Position numbers and translations under genes: made by a program
In this document: piece by piece, positions 27,129 through 34,542 of the stretch
Layout: the number at the start of each line of letters is the position of its first letter
How positions within the stretch are numbered: position 1 is the first letter of the stretch
NCBI GenBank assembly: GCA_019509985.1
Contig: JAEKLF010000063.1
Location: 1-45,181, forward strand
Direction of reading: 5' to 3'
Length of the DNA: 45,181 nucleotides
DNA from: Burkholderiales bacterium
GTDB taxonomy: Bacteria > Pseudomonadota > Gammaproteobacteria > Burkholderiales > Burkholderiaceae_C
Notes under the pieces: generated by a model
The model's input: the letters and a program-made list of their open reading frames with translations, nothing else
What the model was told of the DNA's origin: nothing
The model's database searches: none

Positions 27129-28253
27129 TCAGCGTGGATCGACTCCGGCCGCGGCGGGCTCGGCATCGCGCGTTGCCGGGCTCGCGGGCTTGCTGCCCCA
27201 GGCCTTCACGACAAGATGAGGCAGCAGCAGGTGCAGCGGCATGCGCAGGTAGTGGCTGCGGATATAGAGCGCGAACTCGGCAAGGCGTGCGCCCGCGGCC
27301 AGCGAGCCTCGATGTGCGCTGGTCAAGGCGCGTGCAAGCAAGGCGTCCATCAGGCGGCGCGTCAGCGGGCCGGGTCGTGCGGGGCAGCGCGCCAGTACGT
27401 CATCCGGCACGGGCGTGTGCAGCCAGCGCCGGCACTGGCTCAGGCCGTAGAAGAGCGGCCGGCCCAGGCCAAGCTGTTCGGCGCGCTGGAGCAGTTGGTC
27501 CCAGAAGCTGGTCTCGGTGGCGTGCTGGCGCAGCAGACTGTCCAGATCGACGAGGTCGCGCAGGCCGTGGCCCCATTCGCCCTCGTGCATCAGATGGGTG
27601 GCGCTGTGCAGGATCTGGTCCAGCGCCGAGGGCAAGCTGAAGCGCGGGAACTCGGCCACCGGCTGCGCCGTCGCCAGCAATGGCGCGCTGTGAGTCTTGA
27701 TCCTGGCCGTCAACGGCAGCAGGTTGTGGTGCAGGTCGAGGTTGGTCTGGCGGCGCAGATGAACCATGGGCGGCAGCTCATGCATCCATTGCCGGTAGTA
27801 GCGCTCGTCATAGGACGTACCGGCGGCGCTGACCCAGCCGGACAGCATCAGCGCCGCTTCAGCCTCGTCGAGCTGTTCGCGCGAGACCAGCAGGTCGATG
27901 TCGGAAAACAGCCGGCCGGGCGCGGGCGGCAGGTCGCCGGCGACATAGGCCGCGCCCTTGAGCAGCAGCACGGGGCCGGGCAGGGCCGCGAGATCACGCG
28001 ACAACTGCACCAGCTCCCAGCGCACGGCACGCCGCTGCTCGTCCGACACAGCCAGCAGCGCGCGCATCAGGCGGCGTACCGGCAGCGGCAGGGCAGGTTC
28101 CACGCCGGCCTGGCGCGCCAGCGCACCCAGGCGGGCCAGCAGGCCGGCCGACAGCGCCTGGCGCAGCAGCAGGTCCCAGGTGGCCTCATCGTGGCCAGCC
28201 ATGCACACGGGCTCGCGCAGCGAACGCAACAGCGGTGTCCAACGCGGCGTCAT
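27129..28253 (-). CDS. nucleotidyltransferase family protein (PF14907-like), HprK/PqqD cluster
   Basis: A 374-residue protein of the uncharacterised nucleotidyltransferase family often found with HprK-like kinases and PqqD-like proteins. The key site is LLLKG (residues 96-100) followed by RLFSDIDLLV (114-123), the expected Gly/Asp metal-binding arrangement of this fold. The rest is largely helical. The start ATG at 28253 overlaps the TGA of the kinase gene (ATGA), so the two are coupled. In lasso-peptide clusters such as paeninodin a similar enzyme accompanies an HprK-like kinase. Here no lasso cyclase or protease is present. The modification it performs, if any, is inferred: nucleotidyl or phosphate transfer to a peptide or protein. 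Confidence 0.82.
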   Translation of the reverse strand: MTPRWTPLLRSLREPVCMAGHDEATWDLLLRQALSAGLLARLGALARQAGVEPALPLPVRRLMRALLAVSDEQRRAVRWELVQLSRDLAALPGPVLLLKGAAYVAGDLPPAPGRLFSDIDLLVSREQLDEAEAALMLSGWVSAAGTSYDERYYRQWMHELPPMVHLRRQTNLDLHHNLLPLTARIKTHSAPLLATAQPVAEFPRFSLPSALDQILHSATHLMHEGEWGHGLRDLVDLDSLLRQHATETSFWDQLLQRAEQLGLGRPLFYGLSQCRRWLHTPVPDDVLARCPARPGPLTRRLMDALLARALTSAHRGSLAAGARLAEFALYIRSHYLRMPLHLLLPHLVVKAWGSKPASPATRDAEPAAAGVDPR

Positions 28254-29155
28254 CGCGGCAGGGCGTCCAGGGTCGCCAGGCCATCGGCCAGCTCGGAGTA
28301 GCAGAAGTCCCAGCAATGGCTGGAGTCGATCAGCGCGGCGGTCAGATCGAAGCCCGCGCGACCCAGCAGGCTGTAGTTGAAGGCATGGGCGGCGAGACGC
28401 TCGAAGGCCAGCGCCTTGGGCACGGCCTCCAGCTGCGTACCCGCGCCGGCACGCCAGCGCGGGAAGACGATCTGGGTGGGACGCGCCTGGTGTTGACGCT
28501 GCGTCACGCTTTGCGTTGAGGGGCGCAGGTGCGAGACCGTGCCCTTGTGCGTGTCCCGCGCGGCCTCGCCCAGCACCGCAGTCGGCGCAAAGCCGCGGAT
28601 CACCGTGATGGACTGGTTCTTCAGGCTGACGGGTCTCGCCAGCGCTGAGGCCAGGCCGTCGTCGCGGTCGATCATGGCCATCTCGTCGGACAGCAGGCGC
28701 CAGCCGGAAAGCATCAACGCCGCCGTCAGCGTGCTTTTGCCGGCGCCCGGATCGCCCGGCATGACGAGGCATTGCCCGTCCTTTTCGAGCACGGCGGCGT
28801 GGAAGAGCAGATAGTGGTTGGCCTGGCTGGCCAGGCACCAGTTCATGCCCCATTCCAGCAGCGCGAAGGCGTGGTCGGCGGGCAGCGGCAGGAAGGGACT
28901 GTGCTGGTCGAGCCGGAACTCCACCTGACTGCCCAGCCAGCGACGCAGGCCGCGCACGGGCTGGACGTGGATGTGGAAGTCGGCGATGCCGCCGTCGGGT
29001 TCGACCTCGAAGTCGGCATACAGGGTCGCCAGGCCGGCGGCAACCGGCGCGCAGGTGCTGTGGATGCGGTAGGTGAAAGGGCCGGTTCTCAGCACCAGGC
29101 CGTCACGCAGCCGTCGACGCAGCTCGGGTCCGCTCAGCGCGCCGAGGGTCAGCAT
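28250..29155 (-). CDS. HprK-related kinase (HprK-rel-A type)
   Basis: A 301-residue protein related to HPr kinase/phosphorylase. The P-loop GDPGAGKST lies at residues 134-142, preceded by the HprK-type LLFHAAVLE (116-124) and followed by LLSDEMAMID (154-163), which holds the acidic residues. About 110 N-terminal residues have no similarity I recognise. True HprK acts with a PTS HPr, but no ptsH is nearby. This branch occurs beside a PqqD-like gene and a nucleotidyltransferase, as here. It overlaps the PqqD-like gene by seven bases and the nucleotidyltransferase by four. Likely a protein or peptide serine kinase; the substrate is inferred. Confidence 0.85.
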   Translation of the reverse strand: MLTLGALSGPELRRRLRDGLVLRTGPFTYRIHSTCAPVAAGLATLYADFEVEPDGGIADFHIHVQPVRGLRRWLGSQVEFRLDQHSPFLPLPADHAFALLEWGMNWCLASQANHYLLFHAAVLEKDGQCLVMPGDPGAGKSTLTAALMLSGWRLLSDEMAMIDRDDGLASALARPVSLKNQSITVIRGFAPTAVLGEAARDTHKGTVSHLRPSTQSVTQRQHQARPTQIVFPRWRAGAGTQLEAVPKALAFERLAAHAFNYSLLGRAGFDLTAALIDSSHCWDFCYSELADGLATLDALPR

Positions 29156-29409
29156 CGGCGCACGAGCAGCAATCGCTCGAGTTGCTGCAGCGCATCGGCG
29201 GCGGACTCCAGGTCGGCGTCCATCAGTGCCGCCAGTTCGTCCAGCGCTGCGGGCGGCTGCTGCGCCAGGCGTTCCAGCGCCGGCACGAGCCAGGCCGCCA
29301 GGCGATGGGTGTCGTTGGACAAGGCGTGATGTACCAGGCAGTCGCCGTCCCAGACGCGGATCGACAGATCGGCCCCATAGGTTAGCGCCCACCGAGGCGG
29401 CGTTGGCAC
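29149..29409 (-). CDS. PqqD-family peptide-binding protein of the HprK-related system
   Basis: An 86-residue protein with the fold pattern of PqqD and other RiPP recognition elements: a three-strand sheet (ALTYGADLSIRVWDGDCLVHH), then SNDTHRLAAWLVPALERL and a C-terminal three-helix bundle ending LERLLLVRRC. PqqD-like domains bind leader or target peptides and present them to modifying enzymes. The start is uncertain. GTG at 29409 gives the family length, TTG at 29427 is possible, and the TTG at 29463 sits in the loop of a terminator-like hairpin and is unlikely. It overlaps the kinase gene by seven bases and lies downstream of the Tat-exported protein gene. Confidence 0.75.
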   Translation of the reverse strand: MPTPPRWALTYGADLSIRVWDGDCLVHHALSNDTHRLAAWLVPALERLAQQPPAALDELAALMDADLESAADALQQLERLLLVRRC

Positions 29410-29441
29410 GGATTCGTGGGTCTTCAAGGCGGCATCGGGCA

Positions 29442-29477
29442 GAAAAGACTTCGGGCGTCGCAAAGGACGCCCGAAGT
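29442..29477 (-). terminator. intrinsic terminator or attenuator between exported protein and PqqD-like gene
   Basis: On the minus strand, ACTTCGGGCGTC (plus 29477-29466) and GACGCCCGAAGT (plus 29459-29448) make a perfect 12-bp stem with a 6-nt loop, followed by CTTTTCT. It lies 23 bases after the stop of the Tat-exported protein gene. Such a site would let that protein be made in excess over the downstream enzymes. Confidence 0.7.
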
Positions 29478-29500
29478 GTCACACCGAGTCGCGCTCGAGT

Positions 29501-30226
29501 TCAGGAGTACAGGCTCTGGAAGTAGGCCAGCACCTGGTTGTCGTCCCAGTACACCGACCCGTTGACCTGGTATTTGCCGCCCAGCGGGCAGACGGCGTTG
29601 AACATCTTGATCGCCTGCCCCACCGTGATCGGGTAATCGGTGCCGATGCTCAGCGCGTTCAGGATGGTTGCGGCCAGCGAGCGGCCGAGGGCGTAGATCA
29701 TCGTGTCGTTCAGGCCGCCCGGCGTGTTCAGCACCTGCAGCAGCGTGGCCTTGGACGAGCAGGTTCCAAAGGACGGATCCCGATAGCCGTAGACGTTGCA
29801 GCCCGAGGACTCGGACTTGTAGCGGAAGGAGTCCATCAATACCTGGCCGCCGCTGGCGAAGCCACCGAATACGGTGCCCTTGTTGCCGCCGAAGCTGCAG
29901 GTGCCGTCGGGCTGCTGGCCCTTGAGCGTGCCGGCCGGCCAGGTCGAAGCGTTCTTCCAGTACCCGGGCGACTTGCCGATGGTCTTGCAGTCCACCTTGC
30001 CCGGGCGAGGCGAGGCATTGCCGGACATCTGCCCGGAAATGGTGCAGTTGTAGGCCTGCGTCGCCAGGGCCGGCTTGCTCAGCAGGCTGCCCAGCACGAC
30101 CGGCACCGCAGCGCCCGCCTTGGCGAACTGCCGGCGAGAAGCCGTCACTCGGCTCGACGCCAATGGCAACGCGGGCGGTTCTGTCGAACCGCCCAGTTGG
30201 GGATCGGAGGGAGTGTGCTCATTCAT
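29501..30226 (-). CDS. Tat-exported six-cysteine protein with SPGYWKN motif
   Basis: A 241-residue protein of unknown function. Residues 30-36 (SRRQFAK) form a twin-arginine motif, followed by a hydrophobic stretch (AGAAVPVVLGSLLSKPALA) and likely cleavage after residue 55. The mature part has six cysteines, fitting periplasmic disulfides. It also carries KSPGYWKN at residues 85-92, a motif I associate with secreted and surface proteins in diverse bacteria. The C-terminus is AYFQSLYS, ending in serine. The ATG at 30226 has AGGG about seven bases upstream. It is the first gene of the minus-strand cluster containing the PqqD-like, HprK-like and nucleotidyltransferase genes. It is therefore the best candidate substrate of that set, which is inference. 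Confidence 0.8.
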   Translation of the reverse strand: MNEHTPSDPQLGGSTEPPALPLASSRVTASRRQFAKAGAAVPVVLGSLLSKPALATQAYNCTISGQMSGNASPRPGKVDCKTIGKSPGYWKNASTWPAGTLKGQQPDGTCSFGGNKGTVFGGFASGGQVLMDSFRYKSESSGCNVYGYRDPSFGTCSSKATLLQVLNTPGGLNDTMIYALGRSLAATILNALSIGTDYPITVGQAIKMFNAVCPLGGKYQVNGSVYWDDNQVLAYFQSLYS

Positions 30227-30377
30227 GTTGTAACCCTGCTTTGCCTGCCCAACACGGTTGCATTGGCCTGGACGGAGGCGATGCTAGTGCAGCCATGTGA
30301 GCCGTCTAAGACAGTGTTTCACAGAAGCGCCGGGCGTCGATAGGCCCATTCCCCCCTCGAACGGGTGGCAGCCGCCC

Positions 30378-31250
30378 TTAGAGCGCGGGGGTGCTGAATG
30401 TGTCACAAACCTTCAAATCACCCCCTTCCAGGCCGCGCTTGAACCAGCGTACCCGCTGGGCGCTGCTGCCATGGGTGAAGGTTTCGGGGACCACGGTGCC
30501 TCGGGCACGTTTTTGCAGCGTGTCGTCCCCAATTTGGGTGGCAGCGTTCAGCGCCTCCTCGACGTCGCCCTGCTCCAGCCAGTTTTTGCTGCGCTGCGAC
30601 AAATTGGCCCAGACGCCGGCGTAGCAGTCGGCCTGCAGTTCCAGCTTCACGCTCATCGCATTGGCCTCGCGCTCGGAGACGCGGCCGCGCGCCTGGTCGA
30701 GCTTCTCGGTCGTGCCCATCAGGTTCTGCAGGTGGTGGCCGACCTCGTGGGCGATCACGTAGGCCTGGGCGAAGTCGCCGGGCGCGCCCAGGCGCTCGCG
30801 CAGCGTGTCATAGAAGCTCAGATCGATGTAGACCTTGCGGTCGGCCGGGCAGTAGAACGGGCCCATCGCCGCCTCGCCGGTGCCGCAGCCGGTTGGATAG
30901 CGGCCGCGGAACATGACCAGGTGCGGCGCCGGGTAGCGCTGGCCGGCGCGCTGGAAGTACTCGCTCCAGACGTCCTCAGTGCTGGCCAGCACGGTCTTGA
31001 CGAAGCGGGCGCCGGGGTCGTTGGACTGGGCGGCGTTGGGCGCCTGGGGCGGCGGTGCGCTGCCGCCGCCGCCGCTGCCATCCAGCAGCCCCAGCACCGT
31101 CAACGGGTTGATGCCCAGTGCCCACGACGCCAGCAGCGCGACGACGATGCCGCCCAGGCTGAGGCCCCGGCCACCGATGGGCAGGCCGCCGCCACTGCTG
31201 CCGCGGGCGTCCTCGACGTTGTCACTCTCGCGCTGGCCTTCCCATTTCAT
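30378..31250 (-). CDS. ypfJ: neutral zinc metallopeptidase, YpfJ family
   Basis: A 290-residue membrane-anchored protein of the YpfJ/PF04228 family. A short N-terminus is followed by a membrane helix ([15 protein letters not shown], about residues 32-46) and a Gly/Pro linker. The peptidase-like domain has HEVGHHLQN near residue 169, the HExxH zinc site, and a downstream [12 protein letters not shown] that supplies further ligands. [18 protein letters not shown] is a family hallmark. The length fits E. coli YpfJ (about 287). The ATG at 31250 is the natural start. The 151 bases between it and the Tat-protein gene hold only that gene's promoter, with no other feature I can name. Proteolytic substrates are unknown. 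Confidence 0.92.
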   Translation of the reverse strand: MKWEGQRESDNVEDARGSSGGGLPIGGRGLSLGGIVVALLASWALGINPLTVLGLLDGSGGGGSAPPPQAPNAAQSNDPGARFVKTVLASTEDVWSEYFQRAGQRYPAPHLVMFRGRYPTGCGTGEAAMGPFYCPADRKVYIDLSFYDTLRERLGAPGDFAQAYVIAHEVGHHLQNLMGTTEKLDQARGRVSEREANAMSVKLELQADCYAGVWANLSQRSKNWLEQGDVEEALNAATQIGDDTLQKRARGTVVPETFTHGSSAQRVRWFKRGLEGGDLKVCDTFSTPAL

Positions 31251-31378
31251 GCTGGCTCTCCTGCTGGTCGGCCCATCCTACGGCCCATGGCCGCCGATTT
31301 GCAGTCCGTCGCCTGCCGCGCGCGCCGCGCCGGCCGGCTGGCCACACTGCCGTCGCATCGCCGAACCGGGAGCCCTGA

Positions 31379-32176
31379 ATGAAACGCCTCGCCCTGTTGA
31401 CCCTCGCCACAGCCCTCGCCGCCAGTGCCGCATTTGCCGGTGACAACGACTGGCGGCTTCGCATCAAAAAAGAGGTCGATGGCTGGACGGCCAGCTTCAG
31501 CGGCCCGATGGACTACGGCAGCGGCCGGAACCGCGTGCGCGGCTCGGGCGTCAAGGTCGAGAAGGCGCGGGCGGTCAGCGCCTTCACGAAGTTGCGCATC
31601 GACGGCCCCTTCGACGTGAAGCTGACCCAGGGAGGCAGCGACCAGGCCACCGTCGTCGCCGACGACAACATCGAGCCGCTGGTCGAGACGGTCGTCGAGG
31701 GCGACGCCCTGGTCGTGCGCATGAAGCACGACGCCGGCTTCACGACGCGCTCGGCGCCCATGGTGCGCGTCGATGCGCGGGCGCTGCAGTCCATTTCGGT
31801 GAACGGCTCGGGCGATCTGAGCGCCGAGCGCTTCAAGGCCGACGGCCTCAGCCTCAATGTCGTCGGCTCGGGGGATGTGCATTTCGGCGTCGTCGAGCTG
31901 AAGGACCTGAACGTCAGCATCAGTGGCTCGGGCGACGTGCGCCTGGCCGGCCGCGCCGAGCAGCAGAGCTGGACCGTCAGCGGTTCGGGTGACGTGGATG
32001 CCCGTGCGCTGGCTGGCCGCGCGGCCAAGGTGTCCATCAATGGCTCGGGCGACGTGTCGCTCGGCGTCACCGAACAGCTGGACGTCCAACTGAGCGGCTC
32101 GGGCGACCTGAGCTACGGCGGGCGCCCGCAGTTGCGCCAAAGCGTCAGCGGCTCCGGCGAGATCCATCGCCGTTGA
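31379..32176 (+). CDS. exported DUF2807 (head GIN domain) beta-helix protein
   Basis: A 265-residue exported protein with a clear Sec signal (MKRLALLTLATALAASAAFA, residues 1-20). The body is the DUF2807 domain, a repeated beta-strand fold. The element SGSGD or close variants (NGSGD, VGSGD) occurs at least six times from about residue 142 to 259 at regular spacing, giving a right-handed helix-like repeat. An adhesion or auto-transport role is sometimes proposed for the family, but none is proven. It lies 128 bases from the divergent ypfJ gene and runs straight into the next small gene. Confidence 0.85.
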   Translation: MKRLALLTLATALAASAAFAGDNDWRLRIKKEVDGWTASFSGPMDYGSGRNRVRGSGVKVEKARAVSAFTKLRIDGPFDVKLTQGGSDQATVVADDNIEPLVETVVEGDALVVRMKHDAGFTTRSAPMVRVDARALQSISVNGSGDLSAERFKADGLSLNVVGSGDVHFGVVELKDLNVSISGSGDVRLAGRAEQQSWTVSGSGDVDARALAGRAAKVSINGSGDVSLGVTEQLDVQLSGSGDLSYGGRPQLRQSVSGSGEIHRR

Positions 32177-32199
32177 ACCAGGCGGCCCAGAATCGGGCC

Positions 32200-32841
32200 G
32201 TGACCGATGACAACCTCTGGTGGCAGACGCTGGCCGACGGCCCGCTGCTGCTGGCCCTGTTCAATGCCGACGATCGGCTGCTGCGCGCCAACGCCGCCTA
32301 CCGCCAGGCCTGGGGTCTGGCCGACGGGGCGACGCCCGGCTGGACCGAGATGATCGAGGCCGCTGGCCTGGCCGGCGTCGGCCCGGTCGAAGCCCCCGTG
32401 CGGCGCAGCCGACTCACCCAGCGCGGCTACGAGCAGGCATGGCGGGATGGCCGGCGGTTGTGGTGGGTGGAGCAGCGCACGCCCGATGGCGGTCTGGCAC
32501 TGACGGGCGTGGACATCAGTGCGCTGGCGCGGCCGCGGCCGATGTCCGGCCAGTTGCTGTCGGCCCGGGAAGGCCGCGAGCTGCTGCAGACCTTGCTGGC
32601 CGACCCGCGCGCCTGGCCGCTGTCCGTCGCGGCGCTCGCGCCAGGGGCGGACGCGGTCGAGCTGCTGGCGCGCATCCGCGGCGAGGATGGCTGCATGCGG
32701 CTGGAGGACGGGCGGCTGCTGGTCATGCTGCCGTCCACCGGGCCGGCCCAGGCCGCGGCGATGGGCACGCGGCTGGGGGCGGTGGCGCTGATCGAGGCCG
32801 TCTGGGGCGAGTCGGCGGCCGAGTTGTTGCTCAGGGCTTGA
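32200..32841 (+). CDS. small PAS-like protein of unknown function
   Basis: A 213-residue cytoplasmic protein. Its first 100 residues look like a PAS fold: LLLALFNADDRLLRANAAYRQAWGL and later RRLWWVEQRTPDGGLALTGVDIS. The C-terminal 90 residues keep a strand-helix pattern (PLSVAALAPGADAVELLARI, GRLLVMLPSTGPAQAAAMG) reminiscent of a worn GGDEF domain without its catalytic loop. That last point is a guess from pattern only. The start is unclear: GTG at 32200 is used; TTG at 32173 overlaps the stop of the DUF2807 gene. The 3' end overlaps the convergent phosphatase gene by 11 bases. Confidence 0.65.
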   Translation: MTDDNLWWQTLADGPLLLALFNADDRLLRANAAYRQAWGLADGATPGWTEMIEAAGLAGVGPVEAPVRRSRLTQRGYEQAWRDGRRLWWVEQRTPDGGLALTGVDISALARPRPMSGQLLSAREGRELLQTLLADPRAWPLSVAALAPGADAVELLARIRGEDGCMRLEDGRLLVMLPSTGPAQAAAMGTRLGAVALIEAVWGESAAELLLRA

Positions 32842-34480
32842 TCTTGAGGTCCCGTCCCTGCGCCTGCGCCGGCGCGGGCAGCCCGGCGATGCCGGCCAGC
32901 GTCGGTGCCAGGTCGGACATCTCGACGCGCTCCTTCACCTCGCCCTGGCCCACGTAGGTCGGGCCCCAGAACAGCAGCGGCACATGCGTGTCGTAGTCGT
33001 GCGGGCTGCCGTGGGTGCTGCCGCCGGGGCGGTAGCTCATGATCCAGTGGCGCTTCAGCACGATCTGCAGCTGGGCGGCGCGCGTCGGGTCGAAGGACTT
33101 GCGCATGGCTTCGAGGTAGGGCGTCGACGTGTCGTTGCCCAGCAGCTGCTCGCGCGTGAACACGGTCTCGACGCCGGGCAGCTTCAGCAGCTCCTCGCGC
33201 GCGGCGGCCTGCACGTCGGCAAACTTCAGGCCGCGCTCGGCCGCGAGCTTGTCGTTCAGCAGCAGGCCGGCGGCGGAGAAGTCGCGCGCCAGCTTGTCGA
33301 CGCCGAACTTCGCGCTCAGCGCCGCGTTGACGATGGCCAGCGACGGCCCAGCTGTGAAGCGGCCCGCGTCGCGGCCCTGCGTGGCGGCCCACTCGGGCGT
33401 GTCGGTGAAGCCGTGGTCGGCCGTCAGCGTCAGCAGGTAGTTGCCGGCGCCCACTTCCTTGTCCAGGAACTGGAAGAAGGCCTGCAGGTGGCGATCCAGG
33501 TGCAGCAGGTGGTCGTGCGACAGGCGCGACTCGGGGCCGAAGGCGTGGTTGACGTAGTCGTGGCTGGACAGGCTGACCGACAGGATGTCCTGCTGATTGC
33601 GCTGGCCGAGCTGCTCGTGCTTCACGGCGGCGCGGGCGAAGGCCAGCGTCAGCTCGTCGGCAAAGGGCGAGGCGAGCAGGTTGCCGTAGAAGCGCGGGCC
33701 GGGGCCGTCCATCTTGTCGCCGATGACGGCCGGCAGGCGATTGCCGTTGCCGCTGGCGATCTGCCAGGACTGGCCGTCAGGCACCGAGCGGGCATAGGCG
33801 GCTTCCGGAAGGAGCGGTACCCAGGTCTTCTTGAAGAAGGCGTCGGCCGGCTTGGCGGCGTTGAAGTCCTTGACCCAGGCCGGCAGCGCAGCCATGTAAT
33901 AGGTGCTGGACGAGAACTGGCCGGTCTCGCCCATGTACATGTAGGCCGTGCCCTTGTGCCCAGCGGGCAGGATGGCGCCGCGGTCCTTGCCAGAGATGGC
34001 GATGACCTTGGACTGCGGCGAGCGCGTGCGCAGCACGTCGCCCAGCGTCTCGACCTTCAGGTTGCGCGGGCTGGTGCCTGACAGCGGCGGCGTCGGGTTG
34101 TCGAGGTAGCTGTAGGCCGCGTCGCCGGTGTTGTAGACCGGCTCGCCGGTGGCCGGGTCGCGCCATTCGTTGCTGATGATGCCGCTGCGCTGCGGGTAGG
34201 CGCCGCTGAGCATGACCGAGTGGCCGGCCGCGGTGACCGTGTGGCCGTGGCCGTAATGGGCCTGCGAGAACCAGCGGCCGTGGTCCAGGAAGCGCGCGAA
34301 GCCGTCGGGCGAGAGCTGGTCGCGGTAGCCGGTGACCTGGCGCATCGGCAGGCCATCGATGACGACGAGGACGAGCAGCTTGGGTTTCTGGGGCGCTGCG
34401 GCGGGCGGTGGCGTCGTGCAGGCGGACAGAGCGACGGCGGCGAGGGCCAGGCTCAGCAGGCGGCGGCGGGTGTGCAACAT
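32831..34480 (-). CDS. alkaline phosphatase lipoprotein, PafA-like
   Basis: A 549-residue exported phosphomonoesterase of the alkaline phosphatase superfamily. The N-terminus MLHTRRRLLSLALAAVALSAC ends in a lipobox (Cys-21), so it is probably lipid-anchored. The superfamily site is visible: Asp-42 in VVIDGLP, and a threonine nucleophile at Thr-83 in TVTAAGHS followed by GAYPQRSGIISNEW. Further metal ligands sit in SSHDYVNHAFG, LTADHGF and SPHDYDTHVP. The segment SGKDRGAILPAGH contains the Lys-x-x-Arg-like pair I recall contacting phosphate in PafA (as KDR). It should release phosphate from organic esters in the periplasm. The ATG at 34480 precedes the signal directly; an upstream frame to 34609 has no signal. 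No pho box is evident. Confidence 0.9.
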   Translation of the reverse strand: MLHTRRRLLSLALAAVALSACTTPPPAAAPQKPKLLVLVVIDGLPMRQVTGYRDQLSPDGFARFLDHGRWFSQAHYGHGHTVTAAGHSVMLSGAYPQRSGIISNEWRDPATGEPVYNTGDAAYSYLDNPTPPLSGTSPRNLKVETLGDVLRTRSPQSKVIAISGKDRGAILPAGHKGTAYMYMGETGQFSSSTYYMAALPAWVKDFNAAKPADAFFKKTWVPLLPEAAYARSVPDGQSWQIASGNGNRLPAVIGDKMDGPGPRFYGNLLASPFADELTLAFARAAVKHEQLGQRNQQDILSVSLSSHDYVNHAFGPESRLSHDHLLHLDRHLQAFFQFLDKEVGAGNYLLTLTADHGFTDTPEWAATQGRDAGRFTAGPSLAIVNAALSAKFGVDKLARDFSAAGLLLNDKLAAERGLKFADVQAAAREELLKLPGVETVFTREQLLGNDTSTPYLEAMRKSFDPTRAAQLQIVLKRHWIMSYRPGGSTHGSPHDYDTHVPLLFWGPTYVGQGEVKERVEMSDLAPTLAGIAGLPAPAQAQGRDLKIKP

Positions 34481-34542
34481 GACGTTTTTGTGACGGTGGG
34501 GCGGCGAGCTTACGCCCTCACAATGTCCCGCTTGTAAACGCC

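Noticed and set aside
29410..29463. longer PqqD-like protein starting at TTG 29463
   Set aside because: That start lies in the loop of the 12-bp terminator-like stem, and the extra residues do not look like the family's N-terminus.
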